This document shows positions 17,867-25,596 of a stretch of 64,000 nucleotides of DNA, piece by piece. This stretch comes from Autumnicola sp041679265 (GTDB lineage Bacteria; Bacteroidota; Bacteroidia; Flavobacteriales; Flavobacteriaceae): the NCBI RefSeq assembly GCF_041679265.1, contig NZ_JBGFSM010000007.1, positions 186,001-250,000 on the forward strand, written 5' to 3'. Both the position numbers and the translations under genes were made by a program. Below the pieces are notes generated by a model that did no database searches, had not been told where the DNA came from, and saw only the letters and a list, made by a program, of their open reading frames with translations. How positions within the stretch are numbered: the first letter of the stretch is position 1; each line of letters opens with the position of its first letter.

Positions 17867-20800
17867 TTAAGCCTCTACATCTTCCTCTTTCTTCACCCTG
17901 AAATCGAGTGGTTCCAAAACTTTTAAAGCGGCTTCTATAGAAGTTATTTTATCAAAGGTGAGCAGCAGGCGCAGTCCGGCGCGGGTCTTCTTCTCCTTCA
18001 TTGTGCATTTGTTGCGGTGCGTTTGCACATATTGAAGTACTTTGGTAAAGGCATTAGTCTGATAGAACCTGGACTGCTGGTCGGCAATAAAATAACCAAT
18101 CATTTTGCCCTGTTTCAGTACCACTTTTTCCAGCCCTATTTTTGAAGCGATCCATTTAATGCGCACGCTGTTCAGCAGGTCAACTGCCTGCGTGGGAAGT
18201 TCCCCAAAACGGTCGGTAAGTTCGGCCTCAAATTTCTGCAGTTCTTCTTCCGAAGCAATATTGTTAAGTTGGGTATATAGGTTCAGCCTTTCCGAAATAT
18301 TATTGATATAATCATCGGGGAAGAGAATTTCAAAATCGGTGTCAATTTGCGTGTCTTTCACAAAAATTTTGTCCTCCACATTTTCGGTTTCACTGTAGAG
18401 CTCCTGGAATTCATTTTCCTTGAGTTCTTCTATAGCTTCGTTCAGGATTTTCTGATACGTGTCAAAACCAATTTCGTTGATGAATCCGCTTTGTTCGCCC
18501 CCCAGCAAATCGCCCGCTCCTCGAATTTCAAGATCTTTCATGGCGATATTAAAGCCGCTGCCAAGTTCAGAAAATTGTTCCAGCGCCGTCATTCGCTTTC
18601 TGGCATCTTCAGTCATTGCAGAATATGGCGGAGTGATAAAATAGCAAAATGCTTTTTTGTTGCTTCGGCCCACGCGCCCCCGCATCTGGTGCAGGTCCGA
18701 AAGCCCGAAATTATTGGCATTATTGATAAAAATAGTGTTAGCATTGGTTACGTCCAGCCCGCTTTCCACTATAGTAGTAGAAACCAAAACATCAAATTCC
18801 CCATTTATAAAGCTCAGCATTAACCTTTCCAGTTTTTTTCCTTCCATTTGTCCGTGGCCAATACCAATGCGGGCATCGGGCACCAGCCGCTGGATCATTC
18901 CCGCCACTTCCTTAATATTTTCTATGCGGTTATGGATAAAGAAAACCTGCCCGCCACGCTGAATTTCATAGGAAACAGCATCGCGAATGGTTTCTTCGGA
19001 AAATCGTATCACGCTGCTTTCTATGGGATAACGGTTTGGGGGCGGAGTGGTAATGGTAGATAAATCCCTAGCAGCCATTAAGCTGAATTGAAGCGTACGT
19101 GGGATTGGCGTTGCCGTGAGCGTTAAAGTATCTACATTTTCCTTTATCGTTTTAAGCTTATCCTTAACGGCAACTCCAAATTTCTGTTCTTCATCTACAA
19201 TGAGCAGTCCCAGATCTTTAAATTTCACTGCTTTATTTACGAGCTGGTGCGTCCCAATGACAATATCTACTTTGCCACTTTCCAGATCGGCCAGAGTTTC
19301 CCGGCGCTCTTTTGCAGTCCTAAACCTGTTAAGGTACTCTACAGTAACCGGAAAATCTTTTAATCTTTCAGAAAAAGTCTGGTGGTGCTGAAAAGCGAGA
19401 ATAGTGGTTGGGACCAGAACAGCTACCTGCTTGCCGTTATCCACTGCTTTAAAGGCTGCCCTAATGGCAACTTCCGTTTTTCCGAAGCCAACGTCCCCAC
19501 AAACCAGTCGGTCCATAGGCCGCTCGTTTTCCATATCTTCCTTTACCACCTGTGTTGCCGTGCTTTGGTCTGGTGTGTCCTCATAAATAAAGGATGCCTC
19601 CAGTTCGTGCTGTAAATAGGAATCTGGCCCGTAGGCAAAACCTTTTTGCAGCCTTCGTTTGGCATATAATTCAATAAGGTTATAAGCGATATGCTTAACC
19701 CGTGCTTTGGTTTTATTTTTAAGATTTTTCCACGCGTTGCTTCCCAGTTTATAGATTTTGGGCGGTTTGCCGTCCTTTCCGTTATATTTTGAAATTTTGT
19801 GTAACGAGTGGATGCTGAGGTACAAAATATCGCGTTCCCCGTAAATCAGCTTAATGGCTTCCTGCATTTTGCCTTCCACATCAATTTTCTGGAGCCCGCC
19901 AAATTTTCCAATTCCGTGGTCAATATGGGTGACGTAATCGCCTACTTCCAGGTTGGTAAGTTCCTTTAATGTGATCGCCTGCTTTTTGGCGTAGCCATTT
20001 TTTAAATGGAATTTATGATACCGCTCAAAAATCTGATGATCGGTATAACAAACATTCCTGGCATCTTCATCTATAAAACCCTGGAACATGGAGAGGACAA
20101 TAGTTTGATACTTTACTTCCCGTTCCTGGTCATCAAAAATATCATGAAATCGTTTCGCCTGCTGCTCACTTACGCAAAAAATATAATTGGTGTAGCCGTT
20201 TTCCTGGTTTTCAATAAGATTATCAATTAGTAAATCAAATTGCTTGTTGAAAGAAGGCTGGGGCTTGGTGTTAAATTCAATACTTTTACCATTATTTGCC
20301 GCCGCATTTTTTAAAAATGGCTGGTTGCTGAGCTCTACGACCGCGAAATCCAGCAGCTGTTTTTTGATAATTTCAGCATTGCAGAAAAGTTCTACCGGCG
20401 CGCTATGCTTTACTTCTTCTGAAAGTTTTTTAAAGGCTTCTTCGGCTTTGCTGAAGAGTTTATCGAGTTGTGCCGAAAAAAGGTCCAGGTTTTTTACAAA
20501 AACAATCGTATTTGCCGAGATATATTTCAGAAAACTCTCTCTCACCTCGTCCAGGCGTTTGTTTTCCACATTCGGCATAATGGAGATTTTCTTCACCTTA
20601 TCTGTAGAAAGCTGGGTTTCCACATCAAAACTCCTGATGCTGTCTACTTCATCTCCAAAAAATTCGATGCGGTAAGGCTCATCATTGCTAAAGGAAAACA
20701 CGTCAATAATCCCTCCCCGCACTGAAAATTCCCCGGGTTCGGTAACAAAATCCACCCGTTTGAATTTGTATTCAAACAAAACTTCATTTACAAAATCTAT

Positions 20801-21277
20801 GGAGAGTTCGTCGCCAACGGCAATTTTTAATGTGCTTCTGTCCAGTTCCTTCCGGGTAACCACTTTTTCAAAAATCGCATCGGGATAAGTAACAATTACC
20901 GCGGGTTTTTTTCGGGAATTGATGCGGTTTAAAACTTCAGCCCGAAGCAGGACATTGGCATTATCGGTCTCTTCAATCTGGTATGGCCTGCGGTAACTGC
21001 CGGGATAAAAAAGCACATGTTTTTCACCAATAAGCTGTTCCAGGTCATTCAGGTAATACGCGGCTTCTTCTTTATCATTAAAAACCAGCAAGAACGGGTT
21101 TTCGGATTCTTTAAAAGCGTTGGCAACCACAAAAGAAAGCGAGGAGCCAACAAGGCCTTTTAGATGAAGTTTCCCTCTACCGGAATCTTTGGAAAAATCG
21201 AAAGAGGCAATGGCGTTTTGCAATTCCTGCTGTGGCAGGGATTGTGCAAAGCTTTGGGCAATAGCAGATTTACTCAT
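17867..21277 (-). CDS. mfd: Transcription-repair coupling factor
   Basis: ATP-dependent translocase that removes RNA polymerase stalled at DNA damage and recruits UvrAB. Seen: a UvrB-like N-terminal module; an RNAP-interacting domain (TNLEVGDYVTHIDHGIGKF); the RecG-like helicase core with Walker A GDVGFGKTE, DEEQKFGV, TATPIPRTL, QMRGRVGRS; the TRG segment (KDLEIRGAGDLLGGEQSG); and a C-terminal regulatory domain. From the ATG at 21277 the protein has 1136 residues, normal for Mfd. The frame can be extended to a GTG at 21316 (1149 residues), but the promoter TTG-N20-TATCTTTG lies between the two codons, so the ATG at 21277 (MSKSAIAQ) is the better start. Single-gene transcript. Confidence 0.95.
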   Translation of the reverse strand: MSKSAIAQSFAQSLPQQELQNAIASFDFSKDSGRGKLHLKGLVGSSLSFVVANAFKESENPFLLVFNDKEEAAYYLNDLEQLIGEKHVLFYPGSYRRPYQIEETDNANVLLRAEVLNRINSRKKPAVIVTYPDAIFEKVVTRKELDRSTLKIAVGDELSIDFVNEVLFEYKFKRVDFVTEPGEFSVRGGIIDVFSFSNDEPYRIEFFGDEVDSIRSFDVETQLSTDKVKKISIMPNVENKRLDEVRESFLKYISANTIVFVKNLDLFSAQLDKLFSKAEEAFKKLSEEVKHSAPVELFCNAEIIKKQLLDFAVVELSNQPFLKNAAANNGKSIEFNTKPQPSFNKQFDLLIDNLIENQENGYTNYIFCVSEQQAKRFHDIFDDQEREVKYQTIVLSMFQGFIDEDARNVCYTDHQIFERYHKFHLKNGYAKKQAITLKELTNLEVGDYVTHIDHGIGKFGGLQKIDVEGKMQEAIKLIYGERDILYLSIHSLHKISKYNGKDGKPPKIYKLGSNAWKNLKNKTKARVKHIAYNLIELYAKRRLQKGFAYGPDSYLQHELEASFIYEDTPDQSTATQVVKEDMENERPMDRLVCGDVGFGKTEVAIRAAFKAVDNGKQVAVLVPTTILAFQHHQTFSERLKDFPVTVEYLNRFRTAKERRETLADLESGKVDIVIGTHQLVNKAVKFKDLGLLIVDEEQKFGVAVKDKLKTIKENVDTLTLTATPIPRTLQFSLMAARDLSTITTPPPNRYPIESSVIRFSEETIRDAVSYEIQRGGQVFFIHNRIENIKEVAGMIQRLVPDARIGIGHGQMEGKKLERLMLSFINGEFDVLVSTTIVESGLDVTNANTIFINNANNFGLSDLHQMRGRVGRSNKKAFCYFITPPYSAMTEDARKRMTALEQFSELGSGFNIAMKDLEIRGAGDLLGGEQSGFINEIGFDTYQKILNEAIEELKENEFQELYSETENVEDKIFVKDTQIDTDFEILFPDDYINNISERLNLYTQLNNIASEEELQKFEAELTDRFGELPTQAVDLLNSVRIKWIASKIGLEKVVLKQGKMIGYFIADQQSRFYQTNAFTKVLQYVQTHRNKCTMKEKKTRAGLRLLLTFDKITSIEAALKVLEPLDFRVKKEEDVEA

Positions 21278-21282
21278 TCCCG

Positions 21283-21313
21283 CAAAGATAATTCCTGATA
21301 TTTTGTCATCCAA
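21283..21313 (-). promoter_or_regulatory. mfd promoter (TTG-N20-TATCTTTG)
   Basis: On the minus strand a -33 TTG (21313-21311) and a -7 TATCTTTG (21290-21283) are separated by exactly 20 bp, a full match to the Bacteroidota consensus. Only 5 bases separate the -7 element from the ATG at 21277, implying a leaderless or nearly leaderless mRNA. Confidence 0.7.
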
Positions 21314-21413
21314 CACCTCAACATATTTTTAACTATTCTGTTGAAGCATAAGTTTTACCATTTTCATAACACAGGAAGTTCAATAGCTTGGTTATTTTCA
21401 GGAAAAATTATTC

Positions 21414-21839
21414 ATGTCCAGCCAGCAGCTTGCTTATATTCTTGCCAGGATTACCCTGGGCCTTAACTTTTTTATGCATGGCCTGGTGCGTATTCCAAAA
21501 TTGGAAGCTTTCGCTAAAGGATTGGCATCAGGCTTTGAAGGAACTTTATTGCCTGCAGTAATTGCCGAAGCCTTTGGCTATGTTTTGCCATTTTTTGAAT
21601 TAATTATTGGAGCCTTGATCCTTCTTGGTTTTAAGACAAAGCAGGTACTCGCGGCAGCAGCCATTCTTATTATGCTACTCATTTTTGGCAGCGGATTAAA
21701 AGAGGATTGGGGCGCCGTGGGAACACAAATGCTCTATGCATTGTTCATATTTTTCCTGCTGTTTCACCTTGAATATAACCGGTTCGCGCTGGACGCTAAA
21801 TCACAAAAGAAAATAGATGGATTTACAACTAAAAGATAA
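21414..21839 (+). CDS. DoxX family membrane protein
   Basis: 141 residues with four membrane segments, of the DoxX/DoxD-like type: LARITLGLNFFMHGLVRIPK, AEAFGYVLPFFELIIGALILLGF, VLAAAAILIMLLIFGSGL and MLYALFIFFLLFHLEY. The conserved opening 'R..LG..F..HG..R...' and the 'P..E..iG..LLLG' block identify the family. Members act at the membrane, sometimes in quinone or thiol redox reactions, but the precise function is usually unknown. Its last 23 bp overlap the start of the downstream SDR gene, so translation is coupled. With the SDR and a flavin disulfide reductase-like gene it forms a three-gene, redox-flavoured operon. Confidence 0.85.
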   Translation: MSSQQLAYILARITLGLNFFMHGLVRIPKLEAFAKGLASGFEGTLLPAVIAEAFGYVLPFFELIIGALILLGFKTKQVLAAAAILIMLLIFGSGLKEDWGAVGTQMLYALFIFFLLFHLEYNRFALDAKSQKKIDGFTTKR

Positions 21840-22593
21840 ACAGGTATTTATTTCAGGCTCTACCAAGGGGATAGGCCTGGCAATTGCCAAATTATTGGCT
21901 TCAGAAGGGGCCAATGTAATCATAAATGGCCGCTCGCAGGATTCGGTGGATAAAGGCTTAGCTGAAATAAAAGAAGAAATTTCTTCCGCAGAGGTTAAAG
22001 GTATAGTCTGCGATTTTTCCAAACCTGAAGAGATTAAAGGCCTTATTGCTGAAGTGGGAGATGTGGATATTCTCGTGAATAATGTTGGGATTTTTGGCAA
22101 TAAAGATTTTATGGACATTACCGACGAAGACTGGAAAACTTTTTACGAAATAAACGTGCTTAGCGGAGTGCGGCTTTCCAGGGCATTTTTACCTGGAATG
22201 CTGGAGCGTGACTGGGGCAGGATTATTTTTATTTCCAGTGAAAGCGCATTTAATATCCCGGTGGAAATGATCCATTACGGAATGACCAAAACCGCACAGC
22301 TTGCTATTTCCCGGGGCCTTGCTGAAACCACTAAAGGCAGCAATGTGACTGTAAACAGTGTGCTGCCTGGCCCAACTTTTTCTGATGGTTTGGAGGAAAC
22401 TGTTCCTGAGGATGAATCTAAAGAAGAATTTCAGAAGGAATTTTTTAATGAGGTAAGGCCAACTTCCATTATCCAGCGGTTCGCCGACCCTAAAGAAGTT
22501 GCAAATATGGTGGCATATATTGCCAGTCCTCTAGCTTCAGCTACAAACGGGTCTTCTCTAAGAGTAGACGGCGGAGTGGTGAAATATATTTAA
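21817..22593 (+). CDS. SDR family oxidoreductase
   Basis: 258 residues, classical short-chain dehydrogenase/reductase. Cofactor motif SGSTKGIGLAIAK near residue 14; NNVGIFGN near 87 (NNAG-like); catalytic Ser in FISSESAF and Tyr-Lys in HYGMTK near 152-156; PGP loop in NSVLPGPTFSDG; C-terminal GSSLRVDGGVV. The GSTKGIG sequence with no acidic residue right after the second strand (INGRSQDS) suggests NADP(H). The substrate is unknown. Overlaps the DoxX gene at its start, and is 4 bp from the flavoprotein gene, so all three are surely co-transcribed. Confidence 0.9.
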   Translation: MDLQLKDKQVFISGSTKGIGLAIAKLLASEGANVIINGRSQDSVDKGLAEIKEEISSAEVKGIVCDFSKPEEIKGLIAEVGDVDILVNNVGIFGNKDFMDITDEDWKTFYEINVLSGVRLSRAFLPGMLERDWGRIIFISSESAFNIPVEMIHYGMTKTAQLAISRGLAETTKGSNVTVNSVLPGPTFSDGLEETVPEDESKEEFQKEFFNEVRPTSIIQRFADPKEVANMVAYIASPLASATNGSSLRVDGGVVKYI

Positions 22594-22597
22594 TTGA

Positions 22598-23950
22598 ATG
22601 GGAGTCAGGGAATTTGATGTTTTTGTAATTGGCACCGGGACGGCCGGCAAAATTGTTGCCACAAATTGTGCTGCTGAAGGGCTTAAGGTAGCCATTGCCG
22701 ATAATCGTGAATTTGGCGGCACCTGTGCCAACCGCGGTTGCGATCCCAAAAAGGTATTGTTTGGACTAACTGAAATTCTTGACCGTGCTGAAAAGATGAA
22801 GGGTAAGGGGATCACTAAAATGCCTGAAGTAAGCTGGGAAGATTTAATGGCATTTAAAGAAACTTTTACCAGCGCTATTCCTGCTGCGACTGAAAATGAT
22901 TTGGAGGAGCTGGAAATTGAAATGTACCACCAGTCGCCTATATTTCTGGATGAAAACACACTTTCTGTAGAAGGAAAGACGGTAAAAGCAAAGAAAATCG
23001 TAATTGCAACAGGAAATAAGCCAATGCCGCTAAATATTCCAGGGGAAGAGCATGCACTTATCAGCGATGACTTTCTGGAATTGAAAGAGCTGCCTGATAC
23101 CATGATGTTTATAGGAGCCGGATATATAGGGATGGAATTTGCCCATATTGCCGCGAGAATGGGAGTGAAAGTGACCGTGGTGGAATTTGCACCGCGAATT
23201 CTTACCAATTTTGATGAAGATATGGTAGCTCATCTTCAAAAGGCTTCCGAAGATCTGGGGATTAATTTTATTTTTAATGCTGAAGTTTTCGAAGTTGAAA
23301 AGCTGCGGAAAAACTACAGGGTTAAAGCTAAACAGGCTGGAAAAGAAATCGAAGTTAAGGCTGAAATGGTTTTTAACACCGCCGGCCGCGTTCCTTCAAT
23401 AGAAGAACTTGACCTGGAAAAAGGAAATGTGGCTTTTTCAAAACAAGGAATTGAGGTAAATGAACATTTACAGAACACCACTAATAAATCTGTTTATGCC
23501 TGTGGCGATGTGGCTGCGAGTGCAGGCCTGCCTTTAACACCGCTTTCGTCAAAAGAAGGGCAGATAGTTTCTGCTAATATCATAAACAAAAACAATCCTG
23601 GAAAAGCCAGTTATGCCCCACAGCCTTCCGTGGTTTTTACACTACCAAATCTTGCTTCCGTAGGACTTTCCGAAGAAGATGCGAAAAAGGATTATGAAAT
23701 TCGTGTGGAAAATAAGCGGGTATCGGACTGGTTTAATGCCAAGCGCATCAACGAAAAAGTGTATGCTTATAAAACCATTGTAGACACGAAAACTGGCAAA
23801 ATCCTGGGCGCACATTTAGTAGGTCCTGAAGCCGCCGAAGTGATTAACCTTTTTGCGATGGCTATGGCTGCAGAGATGGACTGCGAGGCAGTCAGGAATG
23901 TGATTTTTGGCTATCCTACCTGGGGAAATGATATACAGGGAATGCTGTAG
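22598..23950 (+). CDS. FAD-dependent pyridine nucleotide disulfide reductase-like protein
   Basis: 450 residues, glutathione reductase/Lpd/MerA superfamily. FAD motif GTGTAGKIVATNCA near 10, redox-active pair in GGTCANRGCDPKK (CxxxxC) near 41-46, NAD(P) motif GAGYIGMEF near 174, FAD/central motif ACGDVAA near 300, and the dimerisation domain from about 340. The end reads FGYPTWGNDIQGML: where active members have the dyad HPTxxE, this protein has Y-P-T-W-G-N, so both catalytic residues are replaced. It may use another acid/base or act on a substrate that needs none, so it should not be called lipoamide dehydrogenase. Last gene of the DoxX-SDR operon. Confidence 0.88.
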   Translation: MGVREFDVFVIGTGTAGKIVATNCAAEGLKVAIADNREFGGTCANRGCDPKKVLFGLTEILDRAEKMKGKGITKMPEVSWEDLMAFKETFTSAIPAATENDLEELEIEMYHQSPIFLDENTLSVEGKTVKAKKIVIATGNKPMPLNIPGEEHALISDDFLELKELPDTMMFIGAGYIGMEFAHIAARMGVKVTVVEFAPRILTNFDEDMVAHLQKASEDLGINFIFNAEVFEVEKLRKNYRVKAKQAGKEIEVKAEMVFNTAGRVPSIEELDLEKGNVAFSKQGIEVNEHLQNTTNKSVYACGDVAASAGLPLTPLSSKEGQIVSANIINKNNPGKASYAPQPSVVFTLPNLASVGLSEEDAKKDYEIRVENKRVSDWFNAKRINEKVYAYKTIVDTKTGKILGAHLVGPEAAEVINLFAMAMAAEMDCEAVRNVIFGYPTWGNDIQGML

Positions 23951-23960
23951 ATTGTTATTT

Positions 23961-24002
23961 TGAATTTTGAATGCTGAATGTTGAATGCTGAATGTTGAAT
24001 TC
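23961..24002. repeat. Six-unit heptanucleotide tandem repeat
   Basis: Six consecutive 7-mers TGAATtt, TGAATGC, TGAATGT, TGAATGC, TGAATGT, TGAATtc fill 23961-24002; the central 28 bases are two perfect copies of a 14-mer. It lies in the gap between the convergent flavoprotein and TspO-like genes. The rest of that gap (24003-24117) is A/T-rich with no gene. Confidence 0.85.
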
Positions 24003-24117
24003 TGTAGGTTTGATTCCGCAACATAGGCTAAATTTTCCCATTCTTAATTTCCTATTTCCTGTCTTTAAAAAAGATTTATGCTGATGTCAAAATTCAAAAT
24101 TTAGAATTTAAAATAGC

Positions 24118-24903
24118 TCAGGACTTCTTCATCTTAGCCAGCGGACTTGTTTCTTTATTTTTATACCCGTGATAACCGGCGGCTAAAAAGAGAATTACTG
24201 CTCCTATTATCGCGGCCCACGCAATGCTTTCATTTTCTGCAGAATGTCTTACATAAATGGCCACAAGGGCCCATACCCCAACAAGGGCGAATTCCCTCAT
24301 GTTGCGGGTGTAGATAATGGCAAGATTAAGAATTGTTGCCACAGCAATCATTACAATTGTCCATTGCACTTCGTTTAAAAACCAGCCGTCCCATTCTATT
24401 TTTGAAAGGTACGCTGCAATATTGGCGATAGTTGCCACGGCAATCCAGCCGGAGTAAAAACAAATGGGCCACCATACAAAAGCGATAGTCGTTAATGGGG
24501 CGTCCCATCGTTCCATATTGGTGTTCAAGATTATTTTTATCAGTGAAAGAAGAATAATCAGCATGATAATTACGGAAAGCCCCGTGGCTTCATAAAACCA
24601 GGCAAAGATCCAGGCGGCATTGCAGAAATTAGCGATGGCGAACCAGGGGCCGGTTGCGAGGATATCTTCTGTATCTTTGTTTTTAAAGGCCCGGTAAAGC
24701 TGAAATCCGCAGTACGCCAAAAGCGCAAGATAAATTATTGCCCAGATAGAAAAAGCGTAACCCGCAGGAGTGAAAAGATTAAAATATTTTTCACTCAGGC
24801 TTTGCATGGTATTGCCGTTAAGTTCTACAGCCTGGGTGTAATAGCTGGCGAAAATGGCAATAATTACAGAGATAAGGTTGAGAATTGCATATCTTTTTGC
24901 CAT
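24118..24903 (-). CDS. TspO/MBR-like tryptophan-rich membrane protein
   Basis: 261 residues, about eight hydrophobic segments. The core is Trp-rich, with TspO-like blocks: LFTPAGYAFSIWAIIYLALL near 43-62, WFAIANFCNAAWIFAWFY near 87-104 and FVWWPICFYSGWIAVATIAN near 143-162. Canonical TspO proteins have about 160 residues and five helices; this one has an additional C-terminal group of helices. TspO proteins bind porphyrins and sterol-like ligands and act as stress or oxygen regulators, but the function of the longer type is open. It is 14 bp downstream of pdeM on the same strand, so they may be co-transcribed. Confidence 0.82.
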   Translation of the reverse strand: MAKRYAILNLISVIIAIFASYYTQAVELNGNTMQSLSEKYFNLFTPAGYAFSIWAIIYLALLAYCGFQLYRAFKNKDTEDILATGPWFAIANFCNAAWIFAWFYEATGLSVIIMLIILLSLIKIILNTNMERWDAPLTTIAFVWWPICFYSGWIAVATIANIAAYLSKIEWDGWFLNEVQWTIVMIAVATILNLAIIYTRNMREFALVGVWALVAIYVRHSAENESIAWAAIIGAVILFLAAGYHGYKNKETSPLAKMKKS

Positions 24904-24917
24904 AATTTCTTCTTAAT

Positions 24918-25547
24918 TTATGCTATTAAAATTACTTCATTTTTTGTGATTGCAAATACCTTGTCTTCTTTTTCCGGCTGCATCATGTAGTTTCCGGTAA
25001 ATTCTCCAAATGCCGGAAGGATAAGCTGATGCGGCGATTTGTAAAAACAGCGCAGCTTCAGTACCTGCCGCCCTCTTCCCCTTAACCTGAAACCCGGGTG
25101 GATATGGCCGCAAATATTAAAAAAACCTTCTCTTTCTTCAGGATGGTGCGTGAGGAGAAAATTGTCAATTATTAATTCTTTAAATATACTGATGCCAATT
25201 TCTTCATATTTGATCGGGGAAATTACATCATGGTTTCCCGCGACAAGAATAATTTCTGCGGAAACAGATTTGCTCCAGTACTCAAATAAATCCCATTCCC
25301 GGTTCATCACGCTGTGGAAAAGGTCTCCCAGAAAGCACACCTTCCCGGGCTGAAAGCGATTGGTAACCGCATTTAATTCATCAAAATTCTTTGAAATTGC
25401 CTTATGCGGAACCGCGCTTCCAAATTTCCTGAAATGGCTTATTTTACCAAGGTGTACATCGCTAATAAGCAACATATCCTGTTCCTGCCAGTAAGCCGTG
25501 CCGCAAGGATGAAATTGAAAATGGTTATTATTGATCTTAATTGTCAT
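24918..25547 (-). CDS. pdeM: Ligase-associated DNA damage response metallophosphoesterase (PdeM-like)
   Basis: 209 residues, calcineurin-like phosphoesterase. Metal and phosphate motifs in order: ISDVHLGKISHFRK near 29 (DxH), FLGDLFHS near 74 (GD), VAGNHDVIS near 104 (GNHD), LTHHPEE near 132, and ICGHIHPGFR near 145 (GHxH). The 'SDVHLGK..hFR..G' start is typical of the PdeM group, which is named for its clustering with an ATP-dependent DNA ligase, a DEXH helicase and an exonuclease. None of these partners is in this window; the neighbours are a TspO-like gene (14 bp) and an aminotransferase gene. A nuclease or phosphodiesterase role is inferred from the family only. Confidence 0.85.
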   Translation of the reverse strand: MTIKINNNHFQFHPCGTAYWQEQDMLLISDVHLGKISHFRKFGSAVPHKAISKNFDELNAVTNRFQPGKVCFLGDLFHSVMNREWDLFEYWSKSVSAEIILVAGNHDVISPIKYEEIGISIFKELIIDNFLLTHHPEEREGFFNICGHIHPGFRLRGRGRQVLKLRCFYKSPHQLILPAFGEFTGNYMMQPEKEDKVFAITKNEVILIA

Positions 25548-25596
25548 TCGGGGATATTCTGTCAGGAAAATTGTAAAATCCTAAGGTGGATTATAT

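Noticed and set aside
18347..18823. Plus-strand open frame of 158 codons opposite mfd
   Set aside because: A shadow of mfd codons, no start context and no family features.
21277..21316. GTG at 21316 as start of mfd
   Set aside because: It lies upstream of the -7 element of a full-consensus promoter, and family members begin near the ATG at 21277.
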